DNA from: Flavobacteriaceae bacterium UBA5534
GTDB lineage: Bacteria; Bacteroidota; Bacteroidia; Flavobacteriales; Flavobacteriaceae
NCBI GenBank assembly: GCA_002426015.1
Contig: DINS01000027.1
Location: 14,654-78,653, forward strand
Direction: 5' to 3'
Length of the DNA: 64,000 nucleotides
Each line of letters opens with the position of its first letter. Positions within the stretch are counted from its first letter, which is position 1. The position numbers were made by a program, and so were the translations under genes. The notes under the pieces are model-generated. The model did not search any database, was not told where the DNA came from, and worked only from the letters and a program-made list of their open reading frames with translations. Positions 1-8,746 of this stretch are shown here, one piece after another.

Positions 1-62
1 AGAATGACGGATTTAATATTATGGATTTATGATTCTTGAGATTCCAAATTTCATAAGAATAA

Positions 63-92
63 AAAAACGCCCACTTAAAAGGTGAGCGTTTA
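63..92 (-). terminator. Terminator after gldN
   Basis: Inverted repeat with arms AACGCCCAC and GTGAGCGTT around a short A-rich loop. On the minus strand it is followed by a T run. It lies about 20 bases past the gldN stop and would end the gld transcript. Confidence 0.75.
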
Positions 93-111
93 GTTTATAG
101 TATTAGGCTAA

Positions 112-1011
112 TTAATAAGCCCACATATCTTGTTCAAAATTGCGAATCTTTTCTTTGATACGATCAGACTCCAATAATTGCATTAAGGCATTGTCTGCAA
201 CATAGTCTTTTACCTCTCTATCTCCATATACATTTTCTTCTTTGTACATATAACCATTAAAACGTCGAGAGTTTAACAAATGGTCGAAAGAAATAGGCAT
301 CGAACTGTTCTTGTTGTTGAAAGCTTTTGCTTCATGCAATATATCTCTAACTTCTGGGAAAAATACCCAGAACAAGGCAATTGGTTGCTTGTTAGCTTCA
401 TCATCTGAATCGATAAAATTCACATCTGGAGCAGCAGGAGCAATACCTAACAAACGGTATCTCAACTCTCCTAAACGCTTATCAAAATACCACAAACCTT
501 TAATAAGGTAAGCACTAATGTCATACGATTGAATATCTCTTTTTATGATGTACTCTGGATCTACTTTACCTTCGGCATTGTACTGTTGGTATCCAATATC
601 TAACGTATCAACTTTTGAAAGTGCAGATTGGATATCTTTTAAAGTACGTTTTGCCGTAAAATAAGAATCATCATAAAGGTTCTCAATTTTCCCGTTCTTG
701 ATGTTTGTTAATAAAACATCATATAGAGAACGTCTGTCTTTACCAATATTATTGGTATCAACAGGGTAATACAATGGAAAATTAGCACGCTCGTCAAGAA
801 CTATCTTCTCCCAAGTCATTTTTGAGAACATGATATCTCTGTCATCAACATAACCATATTCCAATGGCTTGTCGTTATCTAATGCTAATTGAGCTTCGGT
901 TTTAACACCTATCTGTTCAGGTTTTTTTGCATTCAACAAGTTGGCTTGTGCAAACGAGCCTGTAGCGATGCTCACTCCTATAACGGTTAATAAAAAACTT
1001 TTTAATTTCAT
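112..1011 (-). CDS. gldN: Gliding motility / type IX secretion protein GldN
   Basis: GldN (PorN) is a periplasmic component of the type IX secretion system, which exports adhesins and enzymes and drives flavobacterial gliding; it forms a ring with the lipoprotein GldK. The 299-residue product has an N-terminal signal peptide (MKLKSFLLTVIGVSIATGSFAQ, cleavage near residue 22) and a Trp/Tyr-rich body with the family pattern around YDISAYLIKGLWYFDKRLGE. It is the last gene of the minus-strand gldK-gldL-gldM-gldN set, 67 bases after gldM, and is followed by a hairpin terminator. The order and adjacency make the assignment secure. Confidence 0.95.
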   Translation of the reverse strand: MKLKSFLLTVIGVSIATGSFAQANLLNAKKPEQIGVKTEAQLALDNDKPLEYGYVDDRDIMFSKMTWEKIVLDERANFPLYYPVDTNNIGKDRRSLYDVLLTNIKNGKIENLYDDSYFTAKRTLKDIQSALSKVDTLDIGYQQYNAEGKVDPEYIIKRDIQSYDISAYLIKGLWYFDKRLGELRYRLLGIAPAAPDVNFIDSDDEANKQPIALFWVFFPEVRDILHEAKAFNNKNSSMPISFDHLLNSRRFNGYMYKEENVYGDREVKDYVADNALMQLLESDRIKEKIRNFEQDMWAY

Positions 1012-1078
1012 ATTCTTATTATTATTTGGGACTTTAGTCCTGACATTACTTAAACGTCAAAACGATACCTAAATTATA

Positions 1079-2623
1079 TTAGTTTGTAATTTCTACAAAT
1101 ACTGGTGATACTGTAGGCAATTTATAAGCCGAGTTACCAATAATCTGTGCTTTAATATCAAAGATTTGAACACCATCACCACGAGATGCTTTGCGCAACG
1201 CATTTTTAGCTTGGTCATTCATCTTGTTACCATTAACACTTACAGATGGCTGTCCAGGAACTTTAATTTTGAATGAAGTCACACCAATTGGCAACTCAAA
1301 ATCAAAATCGTTTAGCACAGCTCCAACAGTTGCAATCTCCACATTATTACGAGGTAAACTTACATTGTCTTGCTGACCTGCAATAGTACCAGTTGGTTTT
1401 GGAATATCCTTGATACGGAAAGTCGCTCTGTCACTTACTTTAGTTCCATCTGGTAACGTACCAGTCACATTAATGACCACTTCTCTACCAGCTCCTGGGT
1501 TCATGTTGTATTTACCAGTTCCAGATCCTTTACTTAAGCCAGGTGCACTTGCAGATACATTGTTATCTGATACACCAGCAAAAGAAATTGTCATCGGATT
1601 AGTAACACCACGATATACCACGTTCATTTTGTCTGCAGAAATAGTTGCCGAATTTGGTTTTGGTACAACAGCATAACTACTTTGAACCGGAATCTTAACG
1701 ATAGAATCTCCTTCTTTAAATTGGAACTCTCCTTTAATTTCTCTTTCTCCTACAGCACCTGCAGGGAAGTTAAGAATTGTTTGTCCTGCTTGCATATCTT
1801 CTGCGGCAAGCTCTCTACCGTTGATGATTACTTTATCAGCACTTAAGGTCTTGTCTTTTCTACCAAGTATAATTTTACCTGTAAAGTTTTCACCATTGAA
1901 GAATGCTGTTTTGTCTGGTACAACAATTGCCTCAAAATTGGTCAAAGATGCTTCAACTTTAAGTCTTCCTGCCAACATTGATGAAAGAACCTCTGATTCG
2001 ATGGTTTTAACATCTGCTTGCATTTGAGTCATTTTAGTCAAAGATGCCACCATTGGGAAACCTTCAAAGTGATAGTTAATCCATGGTTTTGTAACACCTT
2101 CAGAGTCTTTAACTGGATTCGTTGAGAATTTTTTAACGATATCAGCTTGGATGTCTTTATTGTCGTCACCAAGTACTTTAATAACGCCATCTCTATACTT
2201 ACTGATTTCATCTAAAAACTTCTGTCCATCTTTAGTTACTTTGTCACCATTGAACCATTTTTCATCAAGAAAATTGGTTTTATCCATGACTTCGTAATCT
2301 TTTGGATCATCAACGGTCTTTTTCATATCGGTTTTAACACTTTCTAAATAGGTGTTAAATTGAGTTGAAAGCACGTCGATTTGATCAGCTTTAGCTTTTA
2401 AAGGTGCGTATTTAGCTGGTTGTTCTTCAACTTTTTCAGCTAACCCTTGCATAAATGCCGAGTTACGTACTGCTGCTGAAACGTTTGAATCTTCAATTCT
2501 TTCGTTCATTAAACCAAATGCTGAAAGCACTTCTTTTGACATATTTAGGGCTAGCATCGCAATGAATACCAAATACATCAAGTTAATCATTTTCTGCCTT
2601 GCGGATAATTTTCCTCCTGCCAT
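1079..2623 (-). CDS. gldM: Type IX secretion / gliding motor protein GldM
   Basis: GldM pairs with GldL to form the proton-powered motor of type IX secretion. Its single transmembrane helix sits in the inner membrane and a long multidomain arm spans the periplasm towards the GldK/GldN ring. The 514-residue product shows the expected layout: a short positively charged N-terminus (MAGGKLSARQK), one hydrophobic helix at about residues 12-30, then a helical region and beta-rich repeats to the C-terminus. Length is normal for the family. It lies 46 bases downstream of gldL in the same minus-strand operon. Confidence 0.96.
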   Translation of the reverse strand: MAGGKLSARQKMINLMYLVFIAMLALNMSKEVLSAFGLMNERIEDSNVSAAVRNSAFMQGLAEKVEEQPAKYAPLKAKADQIDVLSTQFNTYLESVKTDMKKTVDDPKDYEVMDKTNFLDEKWFNGDKVTKDGQKFLDEISKYRDGVIKVLGDDNKDIQADIVKKFSTNPVKDSEGVTKPWINYHFEGFPMVASLTKMTQMQADVKTIESEVLSSMLAGRLKVEASLTNFEAIVVPDKTAFFNGENFTGKIILGRKDKTLSADKVIINGRELAAEDMQAGQTILNFPAGAVGEREIKGEFQFKEGDSIVKIPVQSSYAVVPKPNSATISADKMNVVYRGVTNPMTISFAGVSDNNVSASAPGLSKGSGTGKYNMNPGAGREVVINVTGTLPDGTKVSDRATFRIKDIPKPTGTIAGQQDNVSLPRNNVEIATVGAVLNDFDFELPIGVTSFKIKVPGQPSVSVNGNKMNDQAKNALRKASRGDGVQIFDIKAQIIGNSAYKLPTVSPVFVEITN

Positions 2624-2669
2624 CTTTAATTAGTTTTAGTTGTTAATTATTAATTTGACTTTGAACTAA

Positions 2670-3302
2670 TTAGTTTCTGTTCATTGCAGAAAGCATTCCA
2701 CCATACACACCATTCAATGATGATAGGTTAGATGCCAATGATTGCATTTGTTCTTTAAGTTTTGTAGCGTTTTCAACTGCTTCTTCATTGATAGTAGCTT
2801 GGCGACTAGCAGCCTCCATTTGTACTTTATAAAGGCTATTTAATGATTCCATTTGTGCCGCAGCCAATGACAATTCTTCACCATATTTTTTAGTAGCAGC
2901 GATAGAGTCAACTGTTGGGCTAATGCCTTTTGCAGCACCTTCAAAATTCTTGATGCTATTGCCTAAACTCGCCATTAATTCTGCATCGATTTTTGCGTCT
3001 TTTAATAATTCATCTAATTTTTTAGACAATAAACCTTCAGCATCTTTAGGTTGCTCTTTCTTTTTATTTGAACCTTGCCCACCAGCTAATTCTGGATAAA
3101 CAAGTGACCAATCTAAATCGTCATCAACAGGCTCAAAAGCTGAAACCGTAAATACAATAGATTCGGTAATAAGACCGATAATTAACATTAAATTACCATA
3201 AGGCCAGTGCATAATTTTGAATAGTGCTCCAAGGATAACAATTGCTGCTCCTAGACCATAAACCATATTCATTAACTTTTTACTTGCTCTTGATTGTGCC
3301 AT
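2670..3302 (-). CDS. gldL: Type IX secretion / gliding motor protein GldL
   Basis: GldL is the inner-membrane stator-like partner of GldM in the type IX secretion motor. The 210-residue product has two closely spaced hydrophobic helices (about residues 10-28 and 35-52). They are separated by a short His/Trp-containing loop (KIMHWPYGN) and followed by a long helical, cytoplasmic-type domain rich in Glu, Lys and Ala. A conserved Glu lies in the second helix (GLITESIVF), as in known GldL. It sits between gldK and gldM. Confidence 0.95.
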   Translation of the reverse strand: MAQSRASKKLMNMVYGLGAAIVILGALFKIMHWPYGNLMLIIGLITESIVFTVSAFEPVDDDLDWSLVYPELAGGQGSNKKKEQPKDAEGLLSKKLDELLKDAKIDAELMASLGNSIKNFEGAAKGISPTVDSIAATKKYGEELSLAAAQMESLNSLYKVQMEAASRQATINEEAVENATKLKEQMQSLASNLSSLNGVYGGMLSAMNRN

Positions 3303-3368
3303 AATTTTGTTGTTTTTTAGTTTTAAGTAATAACTTAAGTAGATTAATATTTAGTTGTTTGTTGTTTG

Positions 3369-4745
3369 TTAGTTTTTATTTGTTGCTGCATTAGCTGTTA
3401 CATCAGTTCCCATATAATCTTGAACTGTTCTGAAACCAATATAACTTCTTGCTGAATCTGAATATTCGTAATCTCTTGAACTTACTTGCAAGAAATAAGC
3501 TACATCTTTCCAAGAACCTCCACGCACTACTTTACGAGCATTACTTGCATCGTTGACTGTTGGGTTGATGGTCGACATATACTCATAAGAACCTGGATCG
3601 TAAGAACCTTGAACCCACTCTGATACGTTTCCAGCCATATTATAAAGGTTGAAATCGTTAGGCTCATAAGATTTTGCTTCTACAGTATAAAGGGCTTGAT
3701 CAGCGGCATAATCACCACGAAGTGGCTTAAAGTTTGCCAAGAAACAACCTCTGTCGTTTTTAGCATAAGGGCCTCCCCAAGGAAATGTTGCACCTTGCAG
3801 ACCACCTCTGGCAGCATATTCCCATTCTGCTTCAGAAGGCAAACGGAATCTGTTGACTGGCTGTGCTCCTTTTTTCTTTTGGTAACCATTTTTATATAAG
3901 GTTCTCCATTGACAAAATGCATTGGCTTGTTTCCATGACACACCCACAACTGGATATTCTCCATAGGCTTCATGCCAGAAATAATCGTTATGCATTGGCT
4001 CATTATACGAATAAGAGAAATCTCTAATCCAAGCTGTGGTGTCTGGATATACTTCTACCTCTTCTTGTTTTATAAATTTTGAGCGCTTTTGATTTTTGTT
4101 TTTTGCGGCAGCCTCAATATCCATATAAGTGTATTGAAACTTGAATTTTTTTACATCCCAAGTACGTTGACCATTGTATGACTCTTCAATTGGCAGATAC
4201 ATAGTATCCATCACTTCAGCGTAATACTCATCTGGGTAATCGGCAGTATCAAAAATCAAATCCACGTCTTTGTTCAATTTACGTCCTTCAAAACCTGTTG
4301 GTCCTAAACCACTATAATTATCGAACATGTATTTTTCATATACAGTCATGTTTTCAGGATCTGCATCTTTAAACGCAAACTCTCCAATACCACCATTGCC
4401 TGGAGTTTCTCCAATCTCATCAGCTAAAATTGCTAATTTGGTTCTTAATATGGAATCTCTCACCCAATACACAAACTGTCGGTACTCACTATTGGTGATT
4501 TCCGTTTCATCCATATAAAACGCACTTACAGTAGCAGTTTTTGTTGGTGCATCTTGAATACCAGCTAAATCATCATCTGATTTACCCATTATAAATGCGC
4601 CACCAGGAACAAGCGTCATACCATAAGGTTTTTCTGGATGCCATTTCTTTCCTTTAACTCCAACTAGCTCTCCTCTGTCACCAGAACTACAACTAGCCAA
4701 AAGAGCTAAAACAGCGGTTAATAAAGCAAACTTCTTCATATTCAT
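3369..4745 (-). CDS. gldK: Gliding / type IX secretion lipoprotein GldK
   Basis: GldK (PorK) is an outer-membrane-anchored lipoprotein that forms the periplasmic ring of the type IX system with GldN. The product has a lipoprotein signal ending LLASC, with the lipidated Cys at residue 19, then a formylglycine-generating-enzyme (sulfatase-modifying factor) fold from about residue 42 (MTLVPGGAFIMG) to the C-terminal GFRTVQ. In this family the fold is structural rather than catalytic. The start could be either of two Met codons two residues apart; signal-peptide logic allows both. It is the first gld gene of the operon, after a roughly 160-base leader. Confidence 0.95.
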   Translation of the reverse strand: MNMKKFALLTAVLALLASCSSGDRGELVGVKGKKWHPEKPYGMTLVPGGAFIMGKSDDDLAGIQDAPTKTATVSAFYMDETEITNSEYRQFVYWVRDSILRTKLAILADEIGETPGNGGIGEFAFKDADPENMTVYEKYMFDNYSGLGPTGFEGRKLNKDVDLIFDTADYPDEYYAEVMDTMYLPIEESYNGQRTWDVKKFKFQYTYMDIEAAAKNKNQKRSKFIKQEEVEVYPDTTAWIRDFSYSYNEPMHNDYFWHEAYGEYPVVGVSWKQANAFCQWRTLYKNGYQKKKGAQPVNRFRLPSEAEWEYAARGGLQGATFPWGGPYAKNDRGCFLANFKPLRGDYAADQALYTVEAKSYEPNDFNLYNMAGNVSEWVQGSYDPGSYEYMSTINPTVNDASNARKVVRGGSWKDVAYFLQVSSRDYEYSDSARSYIGFRTVQDYMGTDVTANAATNKN

Positions 4746-4784
4746 ATAAACTCGAGGTTAAATTATTTAGTCTTAATTGTTGGT

Positions 4785-4799
4785 CCTTAAAATTTAAGG
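4785..4799. repeat. 15-bp palindrome in the gldK leader
   Basis: CCTTAAAATTTAAGG is a perfect palindrome about 40 bases upstream of the gldK start, inside the presumed untranslated leader. It could be an operator or an RNA hairpin; function is not known. Confidence 0.5.
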
Positions 4800-4911
4800 C
4801 AGTAAACATATCTATATATTTTCAAAAAAACAATTTTTTTTTAATTTTTTTTGCACTTTATCCTAAAAAGGATGCATTTCATCGATAAATAGAATGTTAA
4901 ATTTTGAAATA

Positions 4912-4919
4912 CAAATGTA
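4912..4919 (-). promoter_or_regulatory. Putative gldK operon promoter (-7 box)
   Basis: On the minus strand this reads TACATTTG, a perfect match to the Bacteroidota -7 consensus TAnnTTTG. It sits just past the stop of the upstream arginase-like gene. Transcription from it would give gldK a leader of about 160 bases. No convincing -33 box was found. Confidence 0.45.
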
Positions 4920-4920
4920 A

Positions 4921-6087
4921 TCAAAAACTGTTCTTCTTGTACGCTTTGTACCATCTTTCTGGTATTTTACCGTGGCTAGCCTCAATATAATCGTCATGCA
5001 TGCAAGGTAATAACGTATGCTTTTTTAATTTATTATTAACATCTGGCAAAAATGGAATCTCAATCCACCAGCGTCCAGTTTTTATACTTTTATAAAATAT
5101 TAATTCATCGTCATCTACTATCACATTGTATTTTATGTAGTTGGAAACATCCTTAAAATCATCGTCTTTTATTCGGCAATTAACACCTTCGATGAAATAC
5201 CAAATAATCTGCGCCACGAGCATTGCCGTAAGTGAGTCATCTTTTGACGCTTGATACTCATAAATACCAAACGATGACACTTTATTACTTATACCTGCAT
5301 ATCGAGCAATGGCACACACTTCCTTTCCATCAAAACCGTTTGGCGAATATTTTTGTTTGGCCGACACTTCTGAAGCTTTGACGCATTTTAAATCTAAACT
5401 TACAATATGTGCATCTCGCATGACTGGTTCTACCAAATTTATTTTATTTGATATCTCACCCAATCGATAGGCCTCAAAATAAAGTTTCTCCATCAAATCA
5501 ATTTCTTCCTGCGAATTGAAATAGGTTTGATAACCAATAGTTGAGTAATTAAAAAGGTTATAAGGCTTGTCTAAAATGATCTTTCCTAAATAACTGTTGT
5601 TTTTTATAGGTTGGGATGCGTCACCTAAATCAAAATTAGAATCGACATTCACAATATTGACCATTGGCGAAAAAGTGTCGTAAGCTCGATAATTTGGATA
5701 AGTTAAATCCTGGCTTCCTCCTAAAATAATAGGTATGATTTTTTTTTCTATAAGAATTGATAAGGTTTCCTTAAGTGCAAAGTAGGTGTCCTCAACCGTT
5801 TCGCCTTTGAGAATGTCACCCAAATCAGCTATGGCTGTATACCAATTACCTGGAAACAATCCATATAAAGTGGCACGTAAACTATCAAACTGAAGTTCAC
5901 TGCCCATATAATTGACATCGTTTCTGTTTTCGAGCACACCTAGAATGGCTATTTTAACACCGTCTAAATCTGGAACTCCATTTTTTTTGGAATGTATCTT
6001 TAATTTTTTACCTAAAGCTTGTTGAGACAACAACTCATTGTGAGCCAACACAGCATCAGAAACTGGAGACAAGAAATTAAAGTTCAT
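4921..6087 (-). CDS. Arginase/formimidoylglutamase-fold protein, probably not catalytic
   Basis: The 388-residue product aligns with the ureohydrolase (arginase/agmatinase) fold. The three metal-binding motifs are recognisable but altered. GG[D/G]H is GGSQD, so His becomes Gln. DAHxD is DSNFD, so His becomes Asn. SxDxDxxDP is SLDLKCVKA, so the second Asp becomes Lys and DP is lost. About half of the usual manganese ligands are therefore missing. The gene sits 4 bases after topA and upstream of gldK on the same strand. Pipelines tend to call such proteins formimidoylglutamase, but the residues argue for a non-enzymatic or changed role; a structural or T9SS-linked role is only inference from position. 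Confidence 0.8.
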   Translation of the reverse strand: MNFNFLSPVSDAVLAHNELLSQQALGKKLKIHSKKNGVPDLDGVKIAILGVLENRNDVNYMGSELQFDSLRATLYGLFPGNWYTAIADLGDILKGETVEDTYFALKETLSILIEKKIIPIILGGSQDLTYPNYRAYDTFSPMVNIVNVDSNFDLGDASQPIKNNSYLGKIILDKPYNLFNYSTIGYQTYFNSQEEIDLMEKLYFEAYRLGEISNKINLVEPVMRDAHIVSLDLKCVKASEVSAKQKYSPNGFDGKEVCAIARYAGISNKVSSFGIYEYQASKDDSLTAMLVAQIIWYFIEGVNCRIKDDDFKDVSNYIKYNVIVDDDELIFYKSIKTGRWWIEIPFLPDVNNKLKKHTLLPCMHDDYIEASHGKIPERWYKAYKKNSF

Positions 6088-6090
6088 GGA

Positions 6091-8595
6091 TTACTTCTTT
6101 TTTGATGTAGTTCTTTTTTTGGTTGGTGCCTTTTTAGCAGTTTTCTTTTTAGGAGCTTTGCTTTCGATTAGTTCTTTAGCTTCTTCTAAAGTCATTTTTG
6201 AGACGTCAACTGATTTGTCGAGCTCTACTTTGGTTTTACCTTTAGTTACTGTATGACGTCCCCAACGTGCTTTTTCAACTTTGATTCCTTCAGCTTCCCA
6301 ATGATGAACCAACTTATCCTTTTCTTTTTGGATTTTATCTTCAATCAACTCAACGATATCATCATCAGATAAATTATCCCAATCGTATTTTTTATTTACA
6401 TTGATAAATATATTGTTCCATTTGATGAATGGACCAAAACGTCCTTTACCTTTTACAACTGGTAAATTTTTATACTTATATATAGGAGCGTCAGCTTTTT
6501 GCTTTTCTTTTATCAAAACAATGGCGTCATCAAGCTCCACACTCATAGGATCAACACCTGCCGGAAGTGAAACAAATGTATCTCCAAATTTCACGTAAGG
6601 ACCAAAACGGCCATTATTGACCTCAACTTGTTCGCCATTGTAGGTTCCTAAATCTTTCGGCAACTTGAACAAATCCAACGCTTCTTCAAAAGTGATGGAG
6701 TTTAGCTGTTGATCTGGTAATAAACTCGCAAACAGTGGCTTTTCGTCTTCTTCTGGAGTTCCTATTTGGACCATAGCTCCAAATTTACCTAAACGCACAC
6801 TTACCTGACGACCTGTTTTGGGATCAGTACCAAGCACTCGCTCTCCAGATTCTCTTTCGGCATTTTCCTGTACGTCTTCAACTTGAGGATGAAAATCTTT
6901 ATAAAAATCTTTCATCATTTTAGTCCAATCTACTTTTCCTTCAGCAATATTATCAAAATCCTCTTCAACTTTAGCTGTAAAATTGTAATCCAAAATGCTT
7001 TCAAAATGTGTAACTAAAAAGTCTGTCACAATCATTCCGACATCAGTTGGAACCAATTTTCCTTTATCAGAACCTACTTTTTCGGTCAATAACTTATCTT
7101 TTACAGTCCCCTTTTTAAGGGTTAGCTGTGTGTAATCACGTTCTGTACCATCGACACTTCCCTTTTCAACATAGTTTCGATTTTGAATGGTTGAAATTGT
7201 AGGTGCATACGTCGATGGACGACCAATGCCCAATTCTTCCAACTGCTTTACCAAAGATGCTTCGGTATATCTGTAGGGTGGACGCGTATAACGTTCGGTC
7301 GCAGTGATGTAATTATTAAGGAGCACCTCGTTGGTACGCATTGCTGGCAACATCCCTTCTTGTTCAGAATCTTCATCATCAGTACCTTCGAGATATACTT
7401 TTAAAAACCCATCAAAAGTAATGACTTCACCATTGGCTGTAAACTCTTCTTTATGTGTTGACGCACTGATTTTTACATTGGTACGCTCCAATTCGGCTTC
7501 GCTCATTTGTGATGCAATGGCACGTTTCCAGATTAAATCATACAAACGCGCTTGGTCTCTATCTATATCAACCGAATGACGAGAAAAATCAGTTGGTCTA
7601 ATGGCCTCATGCGCTTCTTGGGCGTTTTTAGACTTTCCTTTATAGTTGCGTGGTTTGCTATATTTTGAGCCAAACGCAGATTCAATCTCGGTTTTGGCAC
7701 TTTGACGTGCCTCATCTGATAGGTTGACACTGTCTGTTCTCATATATGTAATCAAACCTGCCTCATAAAGGCGTTGAGCCATTGTCATGGTTTTAAGTAC
7801 CGAAAAGTAAAGCTTACGTGATGCTTCTTGTTGTAAAGTTGATGTTGTGAATGGTGCTGCTGGTGATTTTTTAGCTGGCTTTTTTTCTAAATCGGCAACT
7901 TTAAAACTTGCAGTTGTATTAGACTCTAAAAACTTATAGGCTTCATCTTTGGTCGCAAATGATTTTGGTAATTTTGCCTTAAACGTTTGACCATCTTCAT
8001 TAGAAAACTCGGCATCTATTCTATAAGATGCTTCTGGAATGAAATTTTGGATTTCCCTTTCTCTTTCTACTATTAATCTTACCGAAACTGATTGCACACG
8101 TCCGGCTGACAGACCTCCTTTTACTTTTCGCCATAATACAGGTGATAGTTCATAACCTACAATTCTATCCAGCACACGGCGCGCTTGCTGCGCATCTACC
8201 AAATGATAATCTATGTCTCTTGGATTCTCAATAGCTTTTTGAATGGCAGACTTTGTAATTTCGTGAAAAACGATTCGCTTTGTTTTTGCTTTATCGAGAT
8301 TTAGCGACTCGGCCAAATGCCATGCAATGGCTTCTCCTTCGCGGTCCTCATCACTTGCCAACCAAATGGTATCGGCATTTTTTGCTAAATCTTTCAGTTT
8401 TTTTACGACCGCTTTTTTGTCTTTTGAAATTTCATATTTTGGTTTAAAATCTCCTTCTACATCTACACCTAATTCTTTGGATGGTAAGTCTGCAATATGA
8501 CCAAAACTCGATTCGACCTTAAAATCTTTCCCAAGAAATTTTTCGATGGTTTTTGCTTTTGCTGGTGACTCAACAATTACTAAATTCTTCGCCAT
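6091..8595 (-). CDS. topA: DNA topoisomerase I
   Basis: Type IA topoisomerase that relaxes negative supercoils. The 834-residue product begins with the Toprim domain (LVIVESPAKAKTIEKFLG, then SDEDREGEA with the acidic metal-binding residues). The catalytic Tyr is in GLITYMRTDSVNLS (about residue 286). After the core come repeats of the C-terminal DNA-binding type (GRFGPYVKFG, GRFGPFIKW) lacking the four-Cys zinc ribbons of the E. coli enzyme, and a Lys-rich tail. A -7 box about 20 bases upstream suggests its own promoter. The arginase-fold gene follows with only 3 bases between. Confidence 0.97.
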   Translation of the reverse strand: MAKNLVIVESPAKAKTIEKFLGKDFKVESSFGHIADLPSKELGVDVEGDFKPKYEISKDKKAVVKKLKDLAKNADTIWLASDEDREGEAIAWHLAESLNLDKAKTKRIVFHEITKSAIQKAIENPRDIDYHLVDAQQARRVLDRIVGYELSPVLWRKVKGGLSAGRVQSVSVRLIVEREREIQNFIPEASYRIDAEFSNEDGQTFKAKLPKSFATKDEAYKFLESNTTASFKVADLEKKPAKKSPAAPFTTSTLQQEASRKLYFSVLKTMTMAQRLYEAGLITYMRTDSVNLSDEARQSAKTEIESAFGSKYSKPRNYKGKSKNAQEAHEAIRPTDFSRHSVDIDRDQARLYDLIWKRAIASQMSEAELERTNVKISASTHKEEFTANGEVITFDGFLKVYLEGTDDEDSEQEGMLPAMRTNEVLLNNYITATERYTRPPYRYTEASLVKQLEELGIGRPSTYAPTISTIQNRNYVEKGSVDGTERDYTQLTLKKGTVKDKLLTEKVGSDKGKLVPTDVGMIVTDFLVTHFESILDYNFTAKVEEDFDNIAEGKVDWTKMMKDFYKDFHPQVEDVQENAERESGERVLGTDPKTGRQVSVRLGKFGAMVQIGTPEEDEKPLFASLLPDQQLNSITFEEALDLFKLPKDLGTYNGEQVEVNNGRFGPYVKFGDTFVSLPAGVDPMSVELDDAIVLIKEKQKADAPIYKYKNLPVVKGKGRFGPFIKWNNIFINVNKKYDWDNLSDDDIVELIEDKIQKEKDKLVHHWEAEGIKVEKARWGRHTVTKGKTKVELDKSVDVSKMTLEEAKELIESKAPKKKTAKKAPTKKRTTSKKK

Positions 8596-8614
8596 TTTTG
8601 ATTTTTTATAGCCA

Positions 8615-8622
8615 CAAATGTA
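8615..8622 (-). promoter_or_regulatory. topA promoter (-7 box)
   Basis: Reads TACATTTG on the minus strand, matching TAnnTTTG, about 20 bases before the topA ATG, giving a very short leader. Confidence 0.55.
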
Positions 8623-8698
8623 TATGAAAAAAAAGTATTCATCCTAATTTTAAATTTTTTAGAGATTTAATTTGTGTAAAATTATTCGTTAAACTGCA

Positions 8699-8728
8699 CA
8701 AAAAAAGCCCAATAATTCGGGCTTTTTT
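8699..8728 (-). terminator. Terminator of the LVIVD lipoprotein gene
   Basis: AAAAAAGCCC, a short loop, then GGGCTTTTTT: a clean hairpin with T runs on both strands. It lies between the lipoprotein gene and topA and would end minus-strand transcription coming from 9973. Confidence 0.85.
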
Positions 8729-8746
8729 AAACTATTAAAAATCTAT

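Noticed and set aside
3680..4003. Minus-strand 107-residue frame inside gldK
   Set aside because: Alternative frame of gldK with no recognisable protein features.
4921..6087. Calling the arginase-fold protein formimidoylglutamase (hutG)
   Set aside because: Key metal ligands are replaced and no other histidine-degradation gene is nearby.
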